NCBI GenBank assembly: GCA_963819785.1
Contig: CAWFXW010000020.1
Coordinates: 434,001-498,000 of the forward strand
Length of the DNA: 64,000 nt
Direction: 5' to 3'
Origin: Palsa-504 sp963819785
GTDB taxonomy: Bacteria; Actinomycetota; Actinomycetes; Streptosporangiales; Streptosporangiaceae
Shown: piece by piece, positions 33,651 to 41,784 of the stretch
Layout of the letters: each line of letters starts with the position of its first letter
Position numbering within the stretch: the stretch's first letter is position 1
The notes under the pieces: model-generated
Told to the model about the DNA's origin: nothing
The model's database searches: none
The model's input: the letters and a program-made list of their open reading frames with translations, nothing else
Position numbers and translations under genes: made by a program

Positions 33651-35579
33651 ATGTCTCATCATCGAAGGTCGCGGATCACGGGGGCCGCGGTCGCGGCCGT
33701 CCTCGCGATCCCGCTGACGCTGTCGGCCGGGCCGGCCGGCGCGGCACAGCAGGGCCCCGCGGCCGGTACCGCGCAGCCGGACTACCACACGCCCATGGGC
33801 CCCGACGGGCTGCCGGTCCTCCCGGCACCTCCTGAGCCGCCGGCCGGCCTGCCCACATTGCCGGGCTCTTACCAATCGCCGGGCGCCCTGCTGTCCGCGG
33901 TGACCAGGCAGCTCATCGTCACTGCCCGCAAGGCCGCCGGCACGCTCCTCGGCCACCACCCCTCGGTGCCACCGCCGCCGCAGGCGGTGACCTGGGGTGG
34001 TCACGGATCCGCCAGCGCGCTGGTCGTCTATGACACCACCAACACCTGGGGGTTCCTCGGGGAGCTGTACGCGATGGCGGCGGGCAACCTGGCCAGCCAC
34101 TTTGGCCAGATCACCGCCGAGCCGGTGGCAGATTACGTCTCCGGCCAGGTGAACGACTACACGGCCACGATCTACCTGGGCTCAACCTACGACGAGCCGA
34201 TCCCGGCGGCCTTCCTCAATGACGTGCTGTCGACCGCACGCCCGGTGATCTGGGCCGGTGACAACATCTGGCAGCTGACCGGGAGCGAGGGCAGCGCGGC
34301 CGACACGGGCTTCGAGTCCGTCTACGGCTGGGACCCGTCCAGCTCCTACTTCGACTCCACCGACAACCCGCCGTCGGTGAGCTACAAGGGCCAGACCTTC
34401 ACCCGCAACGCCGCCAACGGCGCTGACCTCCTAGCCCCGCACATCACCAACCCCTCACTGGTGACCGTGCTGGCCCAGGCCAACTGCACCGGCTCCGGCG
34501 GCCCCGTCAACTGCGCTCCCATCGCCCAGTCCAGCGGGACCAGCTTCCCGTGGGCCATCAGGTCGTCGAACCTGACCTACGTCGGCGAGGTCCCGTTCTC
34601 CTACATCAGCGAGACCGACCGCTACGTCGCGTTCTCCGACCTGCTGTTCCCCGCGCTCAACCCGGCGGCGACGCCGTCCCACTCGGCGCTGGTCCGGCTG
34701 GAAGACGTAAACGGGACGTCCAGTCCGGCCCAGCTAGACGCGATCACCAGCTACCTGTCCGGCCAGGGCGTGCCGTTCAGCATCAACGTCATCCCGCAGT
34801 ACCTGGACCCGAACGGCGTGAACAACAACGGCGCCCCGGTGTCGGAGAGCATCGGACAGTCGCCGTCCGTGGTGGCGGCCCTGAAGAACGCCGAGGCGCA
34901 CGGAGGCACCCTGGTCCAGGAGGGCTACACCCACCAGTACTCCAACGTCGCCAACCCGTACGACGCGGTCAGCGGTGACGACGCCGAGTTCTACACCGCC
35001 CAGTGCGCGACCACGCAGAATCCGCCCTACACCGTCGACGCCCCATGCCAGAACTCCGACTGGGTGATCTGGCGCGGCCCGGTGTCCGGGGACTCGGAGA
35101 GCAGGGCGCTCGGCCGCGTCCACGCCGGGCAGGCACTGTTCACCGCGGCGGGCCTCACCCCGCCCGCCATCTGGGTGACCCCGCACTATTTCGCCTCCGT
35201 GCCAGACTACGAGGCGATCGACAGCGTCATCAAGACCCGTTACGAGCGGGAGATCTTCGTCAGCGGCCAGCTCAGCGGCCAGCCGCTGAACTACGGCGAG
35301 ATATTCGGCCAGTTCTTCCCCTACCAGGTCCACGACGTCTACGGCGAGAAGATCATCCCGGAGAACCTGGGTGACTACGAGCCTGACCCGGTCAACAACA
35401 ACCCGGCGCGGACGGCCGCGGACATCATCGCCAACGCCAGGGTCAACCTGGCCGTGACCCAGGGGACCGCGAGCTTCTTCTTCAACCCCAGCGACCCGCT
35501 CAGCCAGCTCCAGGCGATCGTGAGCGGGATCAAGTCCCTCGGGTATACCTTCGTCAGCCCGACCAGCCTGCCCGGCTGA
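33651..35579 (+). CDS. Secreted DUF2334 protein (polysaccharide-deacetylase fold)
   Basis: A 642-residue exported protein with a signal peptide ending near AGPAGAAQ (about residue 32) and a Pro-rich stretch. A middle region (about 120-330) is beta-rich with no motif I know. From about 343 (SALVRLEDVNG) comes a DUF2334 domain: the Asp in RLEDV, PFSINVIPQYLDP, and QEGYTHQYSN carrying candidate metal-binding histidines. DUF2334 belongs with NodB-type carbohydrate esterases. Following the synthase and epimerase by 66 bases, it may modify or trim the polymer outside the cell (inference). A hairpin follows the stop. Confidence 0.8.
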   Translation: MSHHRRSRITGAAVAAVLAIPLTLSAGPAGAAQQGPAAGTAQPDYHTPMGPDGLPVLPAPPEPPAGLPTLPGSYQSPGALLSAVTRQLIVTARKAAGTLLGHHPSVPPPPQAVTWGGHGSASALVVYDTTNTWGFLGELYAMAAGNLASHFGQITAEPVADYVSGQVNDYTATIYLGSTYDEPIPAAFLNDVLSTARPVIWAGDNIWQLTGSEGSAADTGFESVYGWDPSSSYFDSTDNPPSVSYKGQTFTRNAANGADLLAPHITNPSLVTVLAQANCTGSGGPVNCAPIAQSSGTSFPWAIRSSNLTYVGEVPFSYISETDRYVAFSDLLFPALNPAATPSHSALVRLEDVNGTSSPAQLDAITSYLSGQGVPFSINVIPQYLDPNGVNNNGAPVSESIGQSPSVVAALKNAEAHGGTLVQEGYTHQYSNVANPYDAVSGDDAEFYTAQCATTQNPPYTVDAPCQNSDWVIWRGPVSGDSESRALGRVHAGQALFTAAGLTPPAIWVTPHYFASVPDYEAIDSVIKTRYEREIFVSGQLSGQPLNYGEIFGQFFPYQVHDVYGEKIIPENLGDYEPDPVNNNPARTAADIIANARVNLAVTQGTASFFFNPSDPLSQLQAIVSGIKSLGYTFVSPTSLPG

Positions 35580-35592
35580 CCGGATCTGACCA

Positions 35593-35623
35593 GGCCGGTG
35601 CCCGGAGTTTCCGGGCACCGGCC
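35593..35623. terminator. Perfect 13-bp hairpin after the DUF2334 gene
   Basis: GGCCGGTGCCCGG and its exact complement flank an AGTTT loop, 13 bases after the stop and 17 before the next start. It may end or attenuate the operon. Confidence 0.75.
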
Positions 35624-35639
35624 ACCACGGGGGGTTGAC

Positions 35640-36584
35640 ATGCCAGCATCGATCACGGCCGGCCGCCTGGCCGCCGCCGCCATACTCGCGGCCTGCACCG
35701 GGGGGTGCATCCCGCCGCCCGCCGCCGACCAGCACGCCACCACGGCCGCCCGGGCGCTGCCGCGCACGCTCTACGGGGTGACCGTGGACGACGTCTCCAG
35801 CCTGAGCCAGATCGTGGCGAGCTCACAGCACCTGCCCCAGATGCCGGTCACCCGCGTGTACTTCGACGTGACGCTGCCCGTCGGCTACTACAAGCGCGCC
35901 ATCAGCGAGCTGCACCCGGTCAGCTACCTGATGGGCGAGCTGCTCGACTCCTCCGACGAGACGCGCATCGGCACCGCCGCGTTCAGCGAGCGCGTCAGGT
36001 CCTTCCTCGCGGCCTACGGCAGCGACATCGACATCTGGGAAATCGGCAACGAGGTAAACGGCTCGTGGACCGGGCCGTACCGGGACGTGGCGGCCAAGCT
36101 GACGGCCGCCTACCAGGCCGTGTCCGCCGCTCACAGGCGCTCCGCCGTCACCGTGTACGACAACGCGGGGTGCGGTGACGGGTCCGCCGAGCTGGACCCG
36201 ATCGCGTTCACCCGCGCGTTCGTGCCGCCCGAGGTGCGCGACGGGCTGAGCTACGTCCTCGTGTCATACTACGAGGCCGACTGCAACGGCATCCGGCCGA
36301 GCGCCGGGTCGTGGACGGATTATTTCCGTGCCCTGCACGCCTGGTATCCGAACGCGCGGCTCGGCTTCGGCGAGATCGGGCTGACCAATCCGGTCACCGG
36401 CACGACGATGCCCACCGCGGAGACGATGATCGGCTACTACTACGGCCTGCCCGTCCACCTCCCGTATTACGCGGGCGGGTACTTCTGGTGGTACTACGCC
36501 GAGGACTGCCTGCCCTACGCGACCAGGCCGTTGTGGCAGGCGCTGCGTGCCGGGTTCGAGGCCGAGGCGGCCAGCCAGCGCTGA
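35640..36584 (+). CDS. Clan GH-A-like glycosidase lipoprotein
   Basis: A 314-residue lipoprotein: signal peptide with lipobox LAAC and Cys19. The mature part looks like a TIM-barrel glycosidase: VYFDVTLPVGYY, DIDIWEIGNEVNGSW with Glu138 in the NE pair expected for the clan GH-A acid/base, and LGFGEIGL with Glu245 in the place of the nucleophile, then an aromatic-rich YFWWYYAEDC. GH-A enzymes cleave beta-linked polysaccharides. At the end of the synthase locus it may be a quality-control or release glycosidase for the made polymer. ATG 35640 is preceded by GGGGGG, after the hairpin. Confidence 0.75.
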   Translation: MPASITAGRLAAAAILAACTGGCIPPPAADQHATTAARALPRTLYGVTVDDVSSLSQIVASSQHLPQMPVTRVYFDVTLPVGYYKRAISELHPVSYLMGELLDSSDETRIGTAAFSERVRSFLAAYGSDIDIWEIGNEVNGSWTGPYRDVAAKLTAAYQAVSAAHRRSAVTVYDNAGCGDGSAELDPIAFTRAFVPPEVRDGLSYVLVSYYEADCNGIRPSAGSWTDYFRALHAWYPNARLGFGEIGLTNPVTGTTMPTAETMIGYYYGLPVHLPYYAGGYFWWYYAEDCLPYATRPLWQALRAGFEAEAASQR

Positions 36585-36715
36585 GACGGCTACCGCGATC
36601 CCCGGGGCAGGGCCAGGCTCACAGGTCGGCGTACTCTCGGGCGCGGTGGGAGGATGGGGAGAATCTAACTCTGCGGCCTTTCGGGAAACGCAATCGGAGA
36701 GTCGACAGTTCGCCG

Positions 36716-36754
36716 CGAATCCTGGTCTGTATTGTTTAGTATCCGTAGGATTCG
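36716..36754 (+). promoter_or_regulatory. Inverted repeat around the enoyl-CoA hydratase promoter
   Basis: Perfect 8-bp arms CGAATCCT (36716-36723) and AGGATTCG (36747-36754) flank a TATTGTTTAGTAT core with a possible -10 TAGTAT at 36738-36743. Looks like an operator. Confidence 0.5.
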
Positions 36755-36795
36755 TGCTGGTGGCTGCGGTGGGCGCGGCCGTGATGGGTGGCGGG

Positions 36796-37596
36796 ATGGC
36801 TGATTATCTAGCGGATCTGGTTGATGTCCGGCTGGCGTCGCCCGGTGTGGCGCTGGTCACCCTGAATCTGCCGCAAGTGCGCAATGCGATGACGACGGAA
36901 TTGACGTCGGCCTGGGTGACCGCGATGGACAAGATTGCCGGGGACCGCTCCCTGCGCGTGGTGGTGGTGACCGGGGCGGGAAGCGCGTTTTGCTCGGGTG
37001 CGGACCTGTCATGGCTGGATCAGGGGAATCTCAGCGATAACACCCCGGACCGGCTGCGAGACAAGATGCTGCCGTTCTACCGGGCCTGGCTGACGCCGCT
37101 GGAGATCTCGGTGCCGGTGGTCGCGGCCGTGAACGGGCAGGCGGTCGGCGCGGGACTGTGCCTCGCCCTGGCCTGCGACCTGCGTTACGGCTCCCCGTCG
37201 GCGACGTTCAGCGCGCCGTTCACGCAGTTGGGTACGCACGGCGGGATGGCGGTGAGCTGGCTGCTGCCCGAGGCGGTGGGGATGCCGCGGGCCCGGGAGA
37301 TGCTCTACACCGGACGTGTGGTGACCGCGGACGAGGCCATGGCCTGGGGCCTGGTCAGCGAGGTTGCCGAGGACGTGGTGGGCCGTGCGCTTGAGGTCGC
37401 CGAGAGCGTGGCGCGCGCCGCGCCGATCGCGACCCGGCTGACCAAGGCCGGGCTCGGGCAGGCCTCGCGGAGCGGGTTCGAACTGGCCCTGCAGTGGGAG
37501 GCACTGGCCCAGCCGGTGACGATGGCTACCGCGGACATCCACAAGGGCATCAAGGCCCGTCGCCAGCACAAGACGCCGACCTTCGAGGGCAGCTGA
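36796..37596 (+). CDS. Enoyl-CoA hydratase/isomerase (crotonase family)
   Basis: A 266-residue crotonase: VALVTLNLPQVRNAMTTEL, GAGSAFCSGADLSWLD (oxyanion-hole strand) and NGQAVGAGLCLALACDLRYGSPSATFSAPFTQLGTHGGMAVSWLL. In hydratases two Glu residues flank the active site; here the first is in the loop read as APFTQLGTHGG, where Gln replaces Glu, so isomerase or another crotonase activity is as likely as hydration. Start: ATG 36796 gives a family-length protein; in-frame ATG 36784 and GTG 36781 are alternatives, and codons further upstream lie in the operator. Transcribed alone behind its own promoter. Confidence 0.85.
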   Translation: MADYLADLVDVRLASPGVALVTLNLPQVRNAMTTELTSAWVTAMDKIAGDRSLRVVVVTGAGSAFCSGADLSWLDQGNLSDNTPDRLRDKMLPFYRAWLTPLEISVPVVAAVNGQAVGAGLCLALACDLRYGSPSATFSAPFTQLGTHGGMAVSWLLPEAVGMPRAREMLYTGRVVTADEAMAWGLVSEVAEDVVGRALEVAESVARAAPIATRLTKAGLGQASRSGFELALQWEALAQPVTMATADIHKGIKARRQHKTPTFEGS

Positions 37597-37620
37597 CGGG
37601 GAGGGGAGATCCAGATCGCC

Positions 37621-37668
37621 TTGACCTGACCGCCGGCCAGCGTTTAGTTTGATTATTGTAAAAATAAT
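37621..37668 (+). promoter_or_regulatory. Promoter of the MoxR-VWA operon with AT-rich palindrome
   Basis: -35 TTGACC (37621-37626), 18-bp spacer, -10 TAGTTT (37645-37650), then an ATTATT-N5-AATAAT palindrome (37652-37668). The -10 and first bases (TAGTTTGATT) are identical to those of the VWA gene at 26851. Confidence 0.7.
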
Positions 37669-37703
37669 GATCGTTCGGGTTCTCCGGGTAAGGGCAGGCG
37701 CGA

Positions 37704-38669
37704 GTGGACGGGCGACCTGATGCAGGCCGAGCCGAGCAGGCTGATGGACAGGGGCACCGGTTCGAGCCGTCCGGGGGGGTCGGCGGGGAGGGGCACCGGT
37801 TCGAGTCGCCGGAGCTGGTGGGGCGGTCGCTCCGGGACACGGGGTACCTGGCCAGCGAGCGGATTTCCAGCGTGGTCTTTCTCGGGGACCGGCTGGGGAA
37901 GCCGGTGCTGGTCGAGGGGCCCGCGGGAACCGGGAAGACCGAGCTGGCCAAGAGCGTCGCGCGGATGAGCGGGATGCGGCTGATCCGGCTGCAGTGCTAC
38001 GAGGGCCTGGACGAGGCCAAGGCCCTGTACGAGTGGAACTACAAGAAGCAGCTCCTGCGGATCCAGGCCGAGCGGACCGGCAGCCAGGGCGAGATGGCGG
38101 AATGGACCGAGCTGGAGGCTGACATCTTCAGCGAGGAGTTCCTGCTGGCCCGGCCCCTGCTGTCCGCGATCCGCGCGCCGGATCCGGTCGTCCTGCTCAT
38201 CGACGAGGTGGACCGGCTCGACGTGGAGACCGAGGCGCTGCTGCTCGAGGTGCTCTCGGACTACCAGGTGTCCATTCCCGAGCTGGGCACGGTGACCAGC
38301 GCTCAGACACCACTGGTGTTCCTCACCTCGAACAACTCGCGCGAGCTGTCCGAGGCGCTCAAGCGGCGGTGCCTGTACCTGTACATCGACTACCCGACCG
38401 TGGAACGCGAGCAGCAGATCGTGCTCAGCCGCGTGCCGGGCATCAGCGAGACGCTCACCGCCCAGATCACCGGCGTGGTGCGCTCCTTGCGGCAGCTCGA
38501 GCTGAAGAAGAAGCCGTCGGTATCGGAGACCATCGACTGGGCCCAGACCCTGCACCTGCTCGGCGCGGAGCAGGTGAGCAACGAACTCGTCGTCGACACG
38601 ATGCACGTCCTGCTGAAGCATCAGTCGGACATCGAGAAGGCCACGGCCGAGTTCGCCAAGGCGCGCTGA
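37704..38669 (+). CDS. MoxR family AAA+ ATPase (CoxD-like)
   Basis: A 321-residue AAA+ ATPase: Walker A GPAGTGKT (72-79), Walker B VVLLIDEVD (162-170), sensor 1 region FLTSNNSRE (206-214) and the RRC arginine motif near 221. The CYEGLDEAKALYEWNYKKQL stretch is typical of CoxD-like MoxR proteins. MoxR ATPases act with VWA partners as chaperones for metal-cofactor insertion or complex assembly. GTG start at 37704; the first 33 residues hold a short duplicated segment (GHRFE twice). The VWA partner gene follows after 13 bases. Confidence 0.93.
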   Translation: MDGRPDAGRAEQADGQGHRFEPSGGVGGEGHRFESPELVGRSLRDTGYLASERISSVVFLGDRLGKPVLVEGPAGTGKTELAKSVARMSGMRLIRLQCYEGLDEAKALYEWNYKKQLLRIQAERTGSQGEMAEWTELEADIFSEEFLLARPLLSAIRAPDPVVLLIDEVDRLDVETEALLLEVLSDYQVSIPELGTVTSAQTPLVFLTSNNSRELSEALKRRCLYLYIDYPTVEREQQIVLSRVPGISETLTAQITGVVRSLRQLELKKKPSVSETIDWAQTLHLLGAEQVSNELVVDTMHVLLKHQSDIEKATAEFAKAR

Positions 38670-38682
38670 GAGCCGGGCGGCG

Positions 38683-40074
38683 ATGGAGAAGATCCTGGCC
38701 GCCTTCATCGCCGAGCTGCGCGCCATCGGGCTGCCGGTCTCGCTGGCCGAGAACGTCGACGCGGCCGCGGCGCTGCGGGCCATCCCGCTGTCCGATCGCG
38801 ACCAGGTGAAGAGCGCGCTGGGCGCCACGCTGGTCAAGAACCACGATCATTACCGCGCCTTCGAGCTGGCCTTCGAGATCTTCTTCGGCGGCCGCCAGCT
38901 CGCCTGGCTGACCGGGGAGAACGGCAGCGGTGAGGCGAGCCGGGCCGGTTTCGGCACCGGGACCATGCTGCGCCAGCTCACCGGGGAAGAACTGAACGAC
39001 CTGCTGTTCCAGGCCGTGGCCGGGCGGGACGGCGTGCTGCAGCGGGCGGTGGCCGCCGAGGCGGTCGACCGGTGGGCCGGGATCGAGCCGGGGCGGGTGG
39101 TGGCCGGGACGTTCTATCTGTACCGCACGCTGACCAGGCTCGACCTGGAGGCGCTGCGACAGCGGCTGCGGGAGGCCGCGGAGTTCGACGGGCTGAGCGA
39201 TCTGGGCCGCCGGCTGGCCGAGGAGGACCAGGACCAGCGCGTGGACCAGGCCCGCGCCGAGGTCGAGGCCGAAATCCGGCGCCGGCTCATCGCCGACCGG
39301 GACGCACGGGCCGTGGCGGTGACGCTGCGCCGCCCGCTGCCCGAGGACGTGGAGTTCCTCAACGCCTCGCGGGCGCAGCTGGCCGACCTGCGGCAGACGG
39401 TCCGGCCGCTGGCCAGGAAGATGGCGGCCCGGCTGGCCCACAAGCGCCGCCACCGGCGGCGGGCGGCGCTGGACTTCCGCCGCACGGTCCGCAAGTCGCT
39501 GGCCAGCGGCGGAGTTCCCGTCGACCTGGCGTACCGCAAGCCGCGCCCGGCCAAGCCGGAGATCATGCTGGTGGCCGACATCTCCGGGTCGGTGTCCGCG
39601 TTCGCCGGCTTCACCATGCAGCTGGCCTACGCCATCAAGTCGGAGTTCTCCCGGGTGCGCAGCTTCGTCTTCGTGGACGGGGTCCAGGAGGTCACCGGCC
39701 TCCTCGAGGCGGCCGCGGACATCACCGCGGTGACGCATCGCCTCAACCTGGGGACGAGCGCGGTCCGGCTGGACGGGCACTCGGACTACGGCCTGGCCCT
39801 GGAGACGTTCTGGGAGCAGTGGGGCGGCCAGGTACGCAGCAGGACCAGCGTCATCATCCTGGGCGACGGGCGGAACAACTACCACGCGTCGCGCGCCTGG
39901 GTGCTGACCGCGATCCGGCAGCGGGCCCGGCACCTGTACTGGCTCAACCCGGAGCCGGCCGAGGCATGGGACACCGGCGACTCGATCATGCGCGAGTACG
40001 CGCCAGGATGCGACCTGGTCGTGGAGTGCCGCAACCTGCGCCAGCTGAGGGCGTTCGTCGAGCAGCTCGACTGA
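38683..40074 (+). CDS. VWA domain protein, CoxE-like
   Basis: A 463-residue paralogue of the protein at 25373, similar from the start (IAELRAIGLPVSLAENVDA) to the end (RNLRQLRAFVEQLD). It has the helical N-terminal part, a basic KRRHRRRAALDFRRTVRKSL segment and a C-terminal VWA domain with MIDAS DISGSVS at 299-305, FVFVDGVQEV and VIILGDGRNNYH. It lacks the long Gly/Gln linker of its paralogue. It should be the substrate-recognition partner of the MoxR encoded just upstream. The likely client, by analogy with CoxD/CoxE, is the Mo hydroxylase at 6257-10033, which is an inference. Confidence 0.92.
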   Translation: MEKILAAFIAELRAIGLPVSLAENVDAAAALRAIPLSDRDQVKSALGATLVKNHDHYRAFELAFEIFFGGRQLAWLTGENGSGEASRAGFGTGTMLRQLTGEELNDLLFQAVAGRDGVLQRAVAAEAVDRWAGIEPGRVVAGTFYLYRTLTRLDLEALRQRLREAAEFDGLSDLGRRLAEEDQDQRVDQARAEVEAEIRRRLIADRDARAVAVTLRRPLPEDVEFLNASRAQLADLRQTVRPLARKMAARLAHKRRHRRRAALDFRRTVRKSLASGGVPVDLAYRKPRPAKPEIMLVADISGSVSAFAGFTMQLAYAIKSEFSRVRSFVFVDGVQEVTGLLEAAADITAVTHRLNLGTSAVRLDGHSDYGLALETFWEQWGGQVRSRTSVIILGDGRNNYHASRAWVLTAIRQRARHLYWLNPEPAEAWDTGDSIMREYAPGCDLVVECRNLRQLRAFVEQLD

Positions 40075-40114
40075 GCGCCGCGGCCGCGCGTGGCTCGCGG
40101 GTGAGCCAGGGCTG

Positions 40115-40132
40115 GAACCACGGACCGTTCGG
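40115..40132 (+). repeat. Extragenic 18-bp element GAACCACGGnCCGTTCGG, copy 2
   Basis: GAACCACGGACCGTTCGG, 41 bases after the VWA stop, matches copy 1 at 17 of 18 positions and is also followed by A/T-rich sequence. Confidence 0.7.
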
Positions 40133-40233
40133 TAGATATGAAAGTATTTAATCAGTGACCTTGGGGCTGGTCACGGCCCTGAACCGGGGCGGGGCCGGCG
40201 CGGGGTTGGTGGGGACGGTCACAGGGGGGTGTG

Positions 40234-40278
40234 TTGACTCGGTAGTAATTCGACGCTTAGGCTTGTATCGAATAATTG
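40234..40278 (+). promoter_or_regulatory. Promoter of the carboxyltransferase-MFS operon with operator motif
   Basis: -35 TTGACT (40234-40239), 18-bp spacer, -10 TAGGCT (40258-40263), then ATCGAATAATTG (40267-40278) over the expected start of transcription. Confidence 0.7.
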
Positions 40279-40319
40279 GCCAGGTCAGGCCGGCCGGGTG
40301 ACGCCGTGAGAGGGCGGTC

Positions 40320-41783
40320 GTGCGCGACGCTGAACTGCTGCTGCCGTTGACCCAGGAGTGGGACCGGGACCTGGCCTCGGCCGATCCGCTGGGGTTCCCC
40401 GGCTACGCCGAGGCGCTGGCGGCGGCTCCGGGTGAGTCGGTCCGCACCGGGCTGGTCTCGGTGCAGGGCATGCGGGTCGTGCTCATCCAGAGTGACTTCG
40501 AGATCTTCGGCGGGACGATGGGCGCGGTGGCCGGGGAGAAGATCGTCCGGTCGTTCCGGCGGGCCGTCGACCAGCGGCTGCCGGTGGTGGCGGTCACCCG
40601 GACCGGCGGCGCGCGGATGCAGGAGGGCATGGCCAGCCTGATCCAGATGCCGCGCACGGTGACCGCGGTGGACGAGCACGCCAGGTCGGGGCTGCTGTCG
40701 GCGATCGTGTACCGGTCACCGACGACCGGCGGGGTGTTCGCGTCGTGGGCGTCGCTGCTGGACGTGCGGGCCGCGGAACCGCACGCCACCATGGGCTTCG
40801 CCGGACCGCGGGTGGTGCGGCAGGTCACCGGCGAGGACCCGCCCGCCTGGTCGCACACGGCGGAGAACGCCCACGCGGCCGGGCTGGTCGACGCGCTGGT
40901 CGACCGGGCCGATCAGGTGGCGTGGGTGACCGCGGTGCTCGGGCTGGCCGACTGGCCGCTGACCCTGGCCGGCCTGCCCGGCGCCGATCCCGGCCGGATT
41001 CCCGCGACGGCGTCCGCCGAGCTGCCGGCCTCGGCGCAGCAGGCCATCGCGCGGGCGCGCGACCGGTCGCGGCCGTCCGGGCTGGAATGGGCCTCGGCGC
41101 TGTGCTCGTCCTGGATCGAGCTCAAGGGCTCGGACCCGGCGGTCCGGGCGGGCCTGGCGCGGATCGGCGACGAGCGGGTCATCGTGGTCGCGATGGACAG
41201 GTACGCCGACGGCGCGGGAGCGGCCCGGCCCGGCCCGGCCGCCTACCGGCTGGCCAGGCGGGCCATCGGGCTCGCGGACCGGATCGGGCTGCCGCTGCTG
41301 ACCCTGGTCGACACACCGGGCGCCGAGCCCGGCCCGGCCGCGGAAACCGGGGGCATCGCGGGTGAGATCGCGGCCACCATCGCGGCCATGTCCCGGCTGC
41401 GGATGCCGAGCGTGTGCCTGTGCGTGGGCGAGGGCGGGAGCGGGGGGGCGATGGCGTTCGGTCACGCCGACCGGCTGTTCATGCTGCCGGGCTCGATCTT
41501 CTCGGTGATCAGCCCGGAGGGCGCGGCCGCGATCTTGTACCACGACCCGGCTCGGGCCGGTGAGCTGGCCGGGCCGCTGAAGCTGACCAGCTCGGAGCTG
41601 ATCGGCCTGGGCATCGCCGACGGCGTGCTCCCCGAACTCGCCGTGGACCGGATCAGCTGCCTGCGGCAGGCCGTGGCCAGCGCGCTCGGCATCGCGCAGC
41701 CCGGCGACCGGGACCGGCGCACCGCGAAGGCCACCAGGTCGTTCATGGCCACGGGTTCGGCCAGACCCGTCGCGCGTCACTGA
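40320..41783 (+). CDS. Acetyl-CoA carboxylase carboxyltransferase, AccD-AccA fused type
   Basis: A 487-residue protein with two crotonase-fold halves in the order beta then alpha. The first half has VAVTRTGGARMQEGMASLIQM and FASWASLLDVRAAEPHATMGFAGPRVV; the second has LPLLTLVDTPGAEPGPAAETGGIAGEIA and GGSGGAMAFGHADRLFMLPGSIFSVISPEGAAAILY. The N-terminal four-Cys zinc ribbon of bacterial AccD is missing, so it begins directly at the fold. It transfers carboxyl from biotin to acetyl- or another short acyl-CoA; no carboxylase partner is in the window. GTG start at 40320 with GAGAGGG six bases upstream. The MFS gene starts two bases after its stop. Confidence 0.9.
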   Translation: MRDAELLLPLTQEWDRDLASADPLGFPGYAEALAAAPGESVRTGLVSVQGMRVVLIQSDFEIFGGTMGAVAGEKIVRSFRRAVDQRLPVVAVTRTGGARMQEGMASLIQMPRTVTAVDEHARSGLLSAIVYRSPTTGGVFASWASLLDVRAAEPHATMGFAGPRVVRQVTGEDPPAWSHTAENAHAAGLVDALVDRADQVAWVTAVLGLADWPLTLAGLPGADPGRIPATASAELPASAQQAIARARDRSRPSGLEWASALCSSWIELKGSDPAVRAGLARIGDERVIVVAMDRYADGAGAARPGPAAYRLARRAIGLADRIGLPLLTLVDTPGAEPGPAAETGGIAGEIAATIAAMSRLRMPSVCLCVGEGGSGGAMAFGHADRLFMLPGSIFSVISPEGAAAILYHDPARAGELAGPLKLTSSELIGLGIADGVLPELAVDRISCLRQAVASALGIAQPGDRDRRTAKATRSFMATGSARPVARH

Positions 41784-41784
41784 C

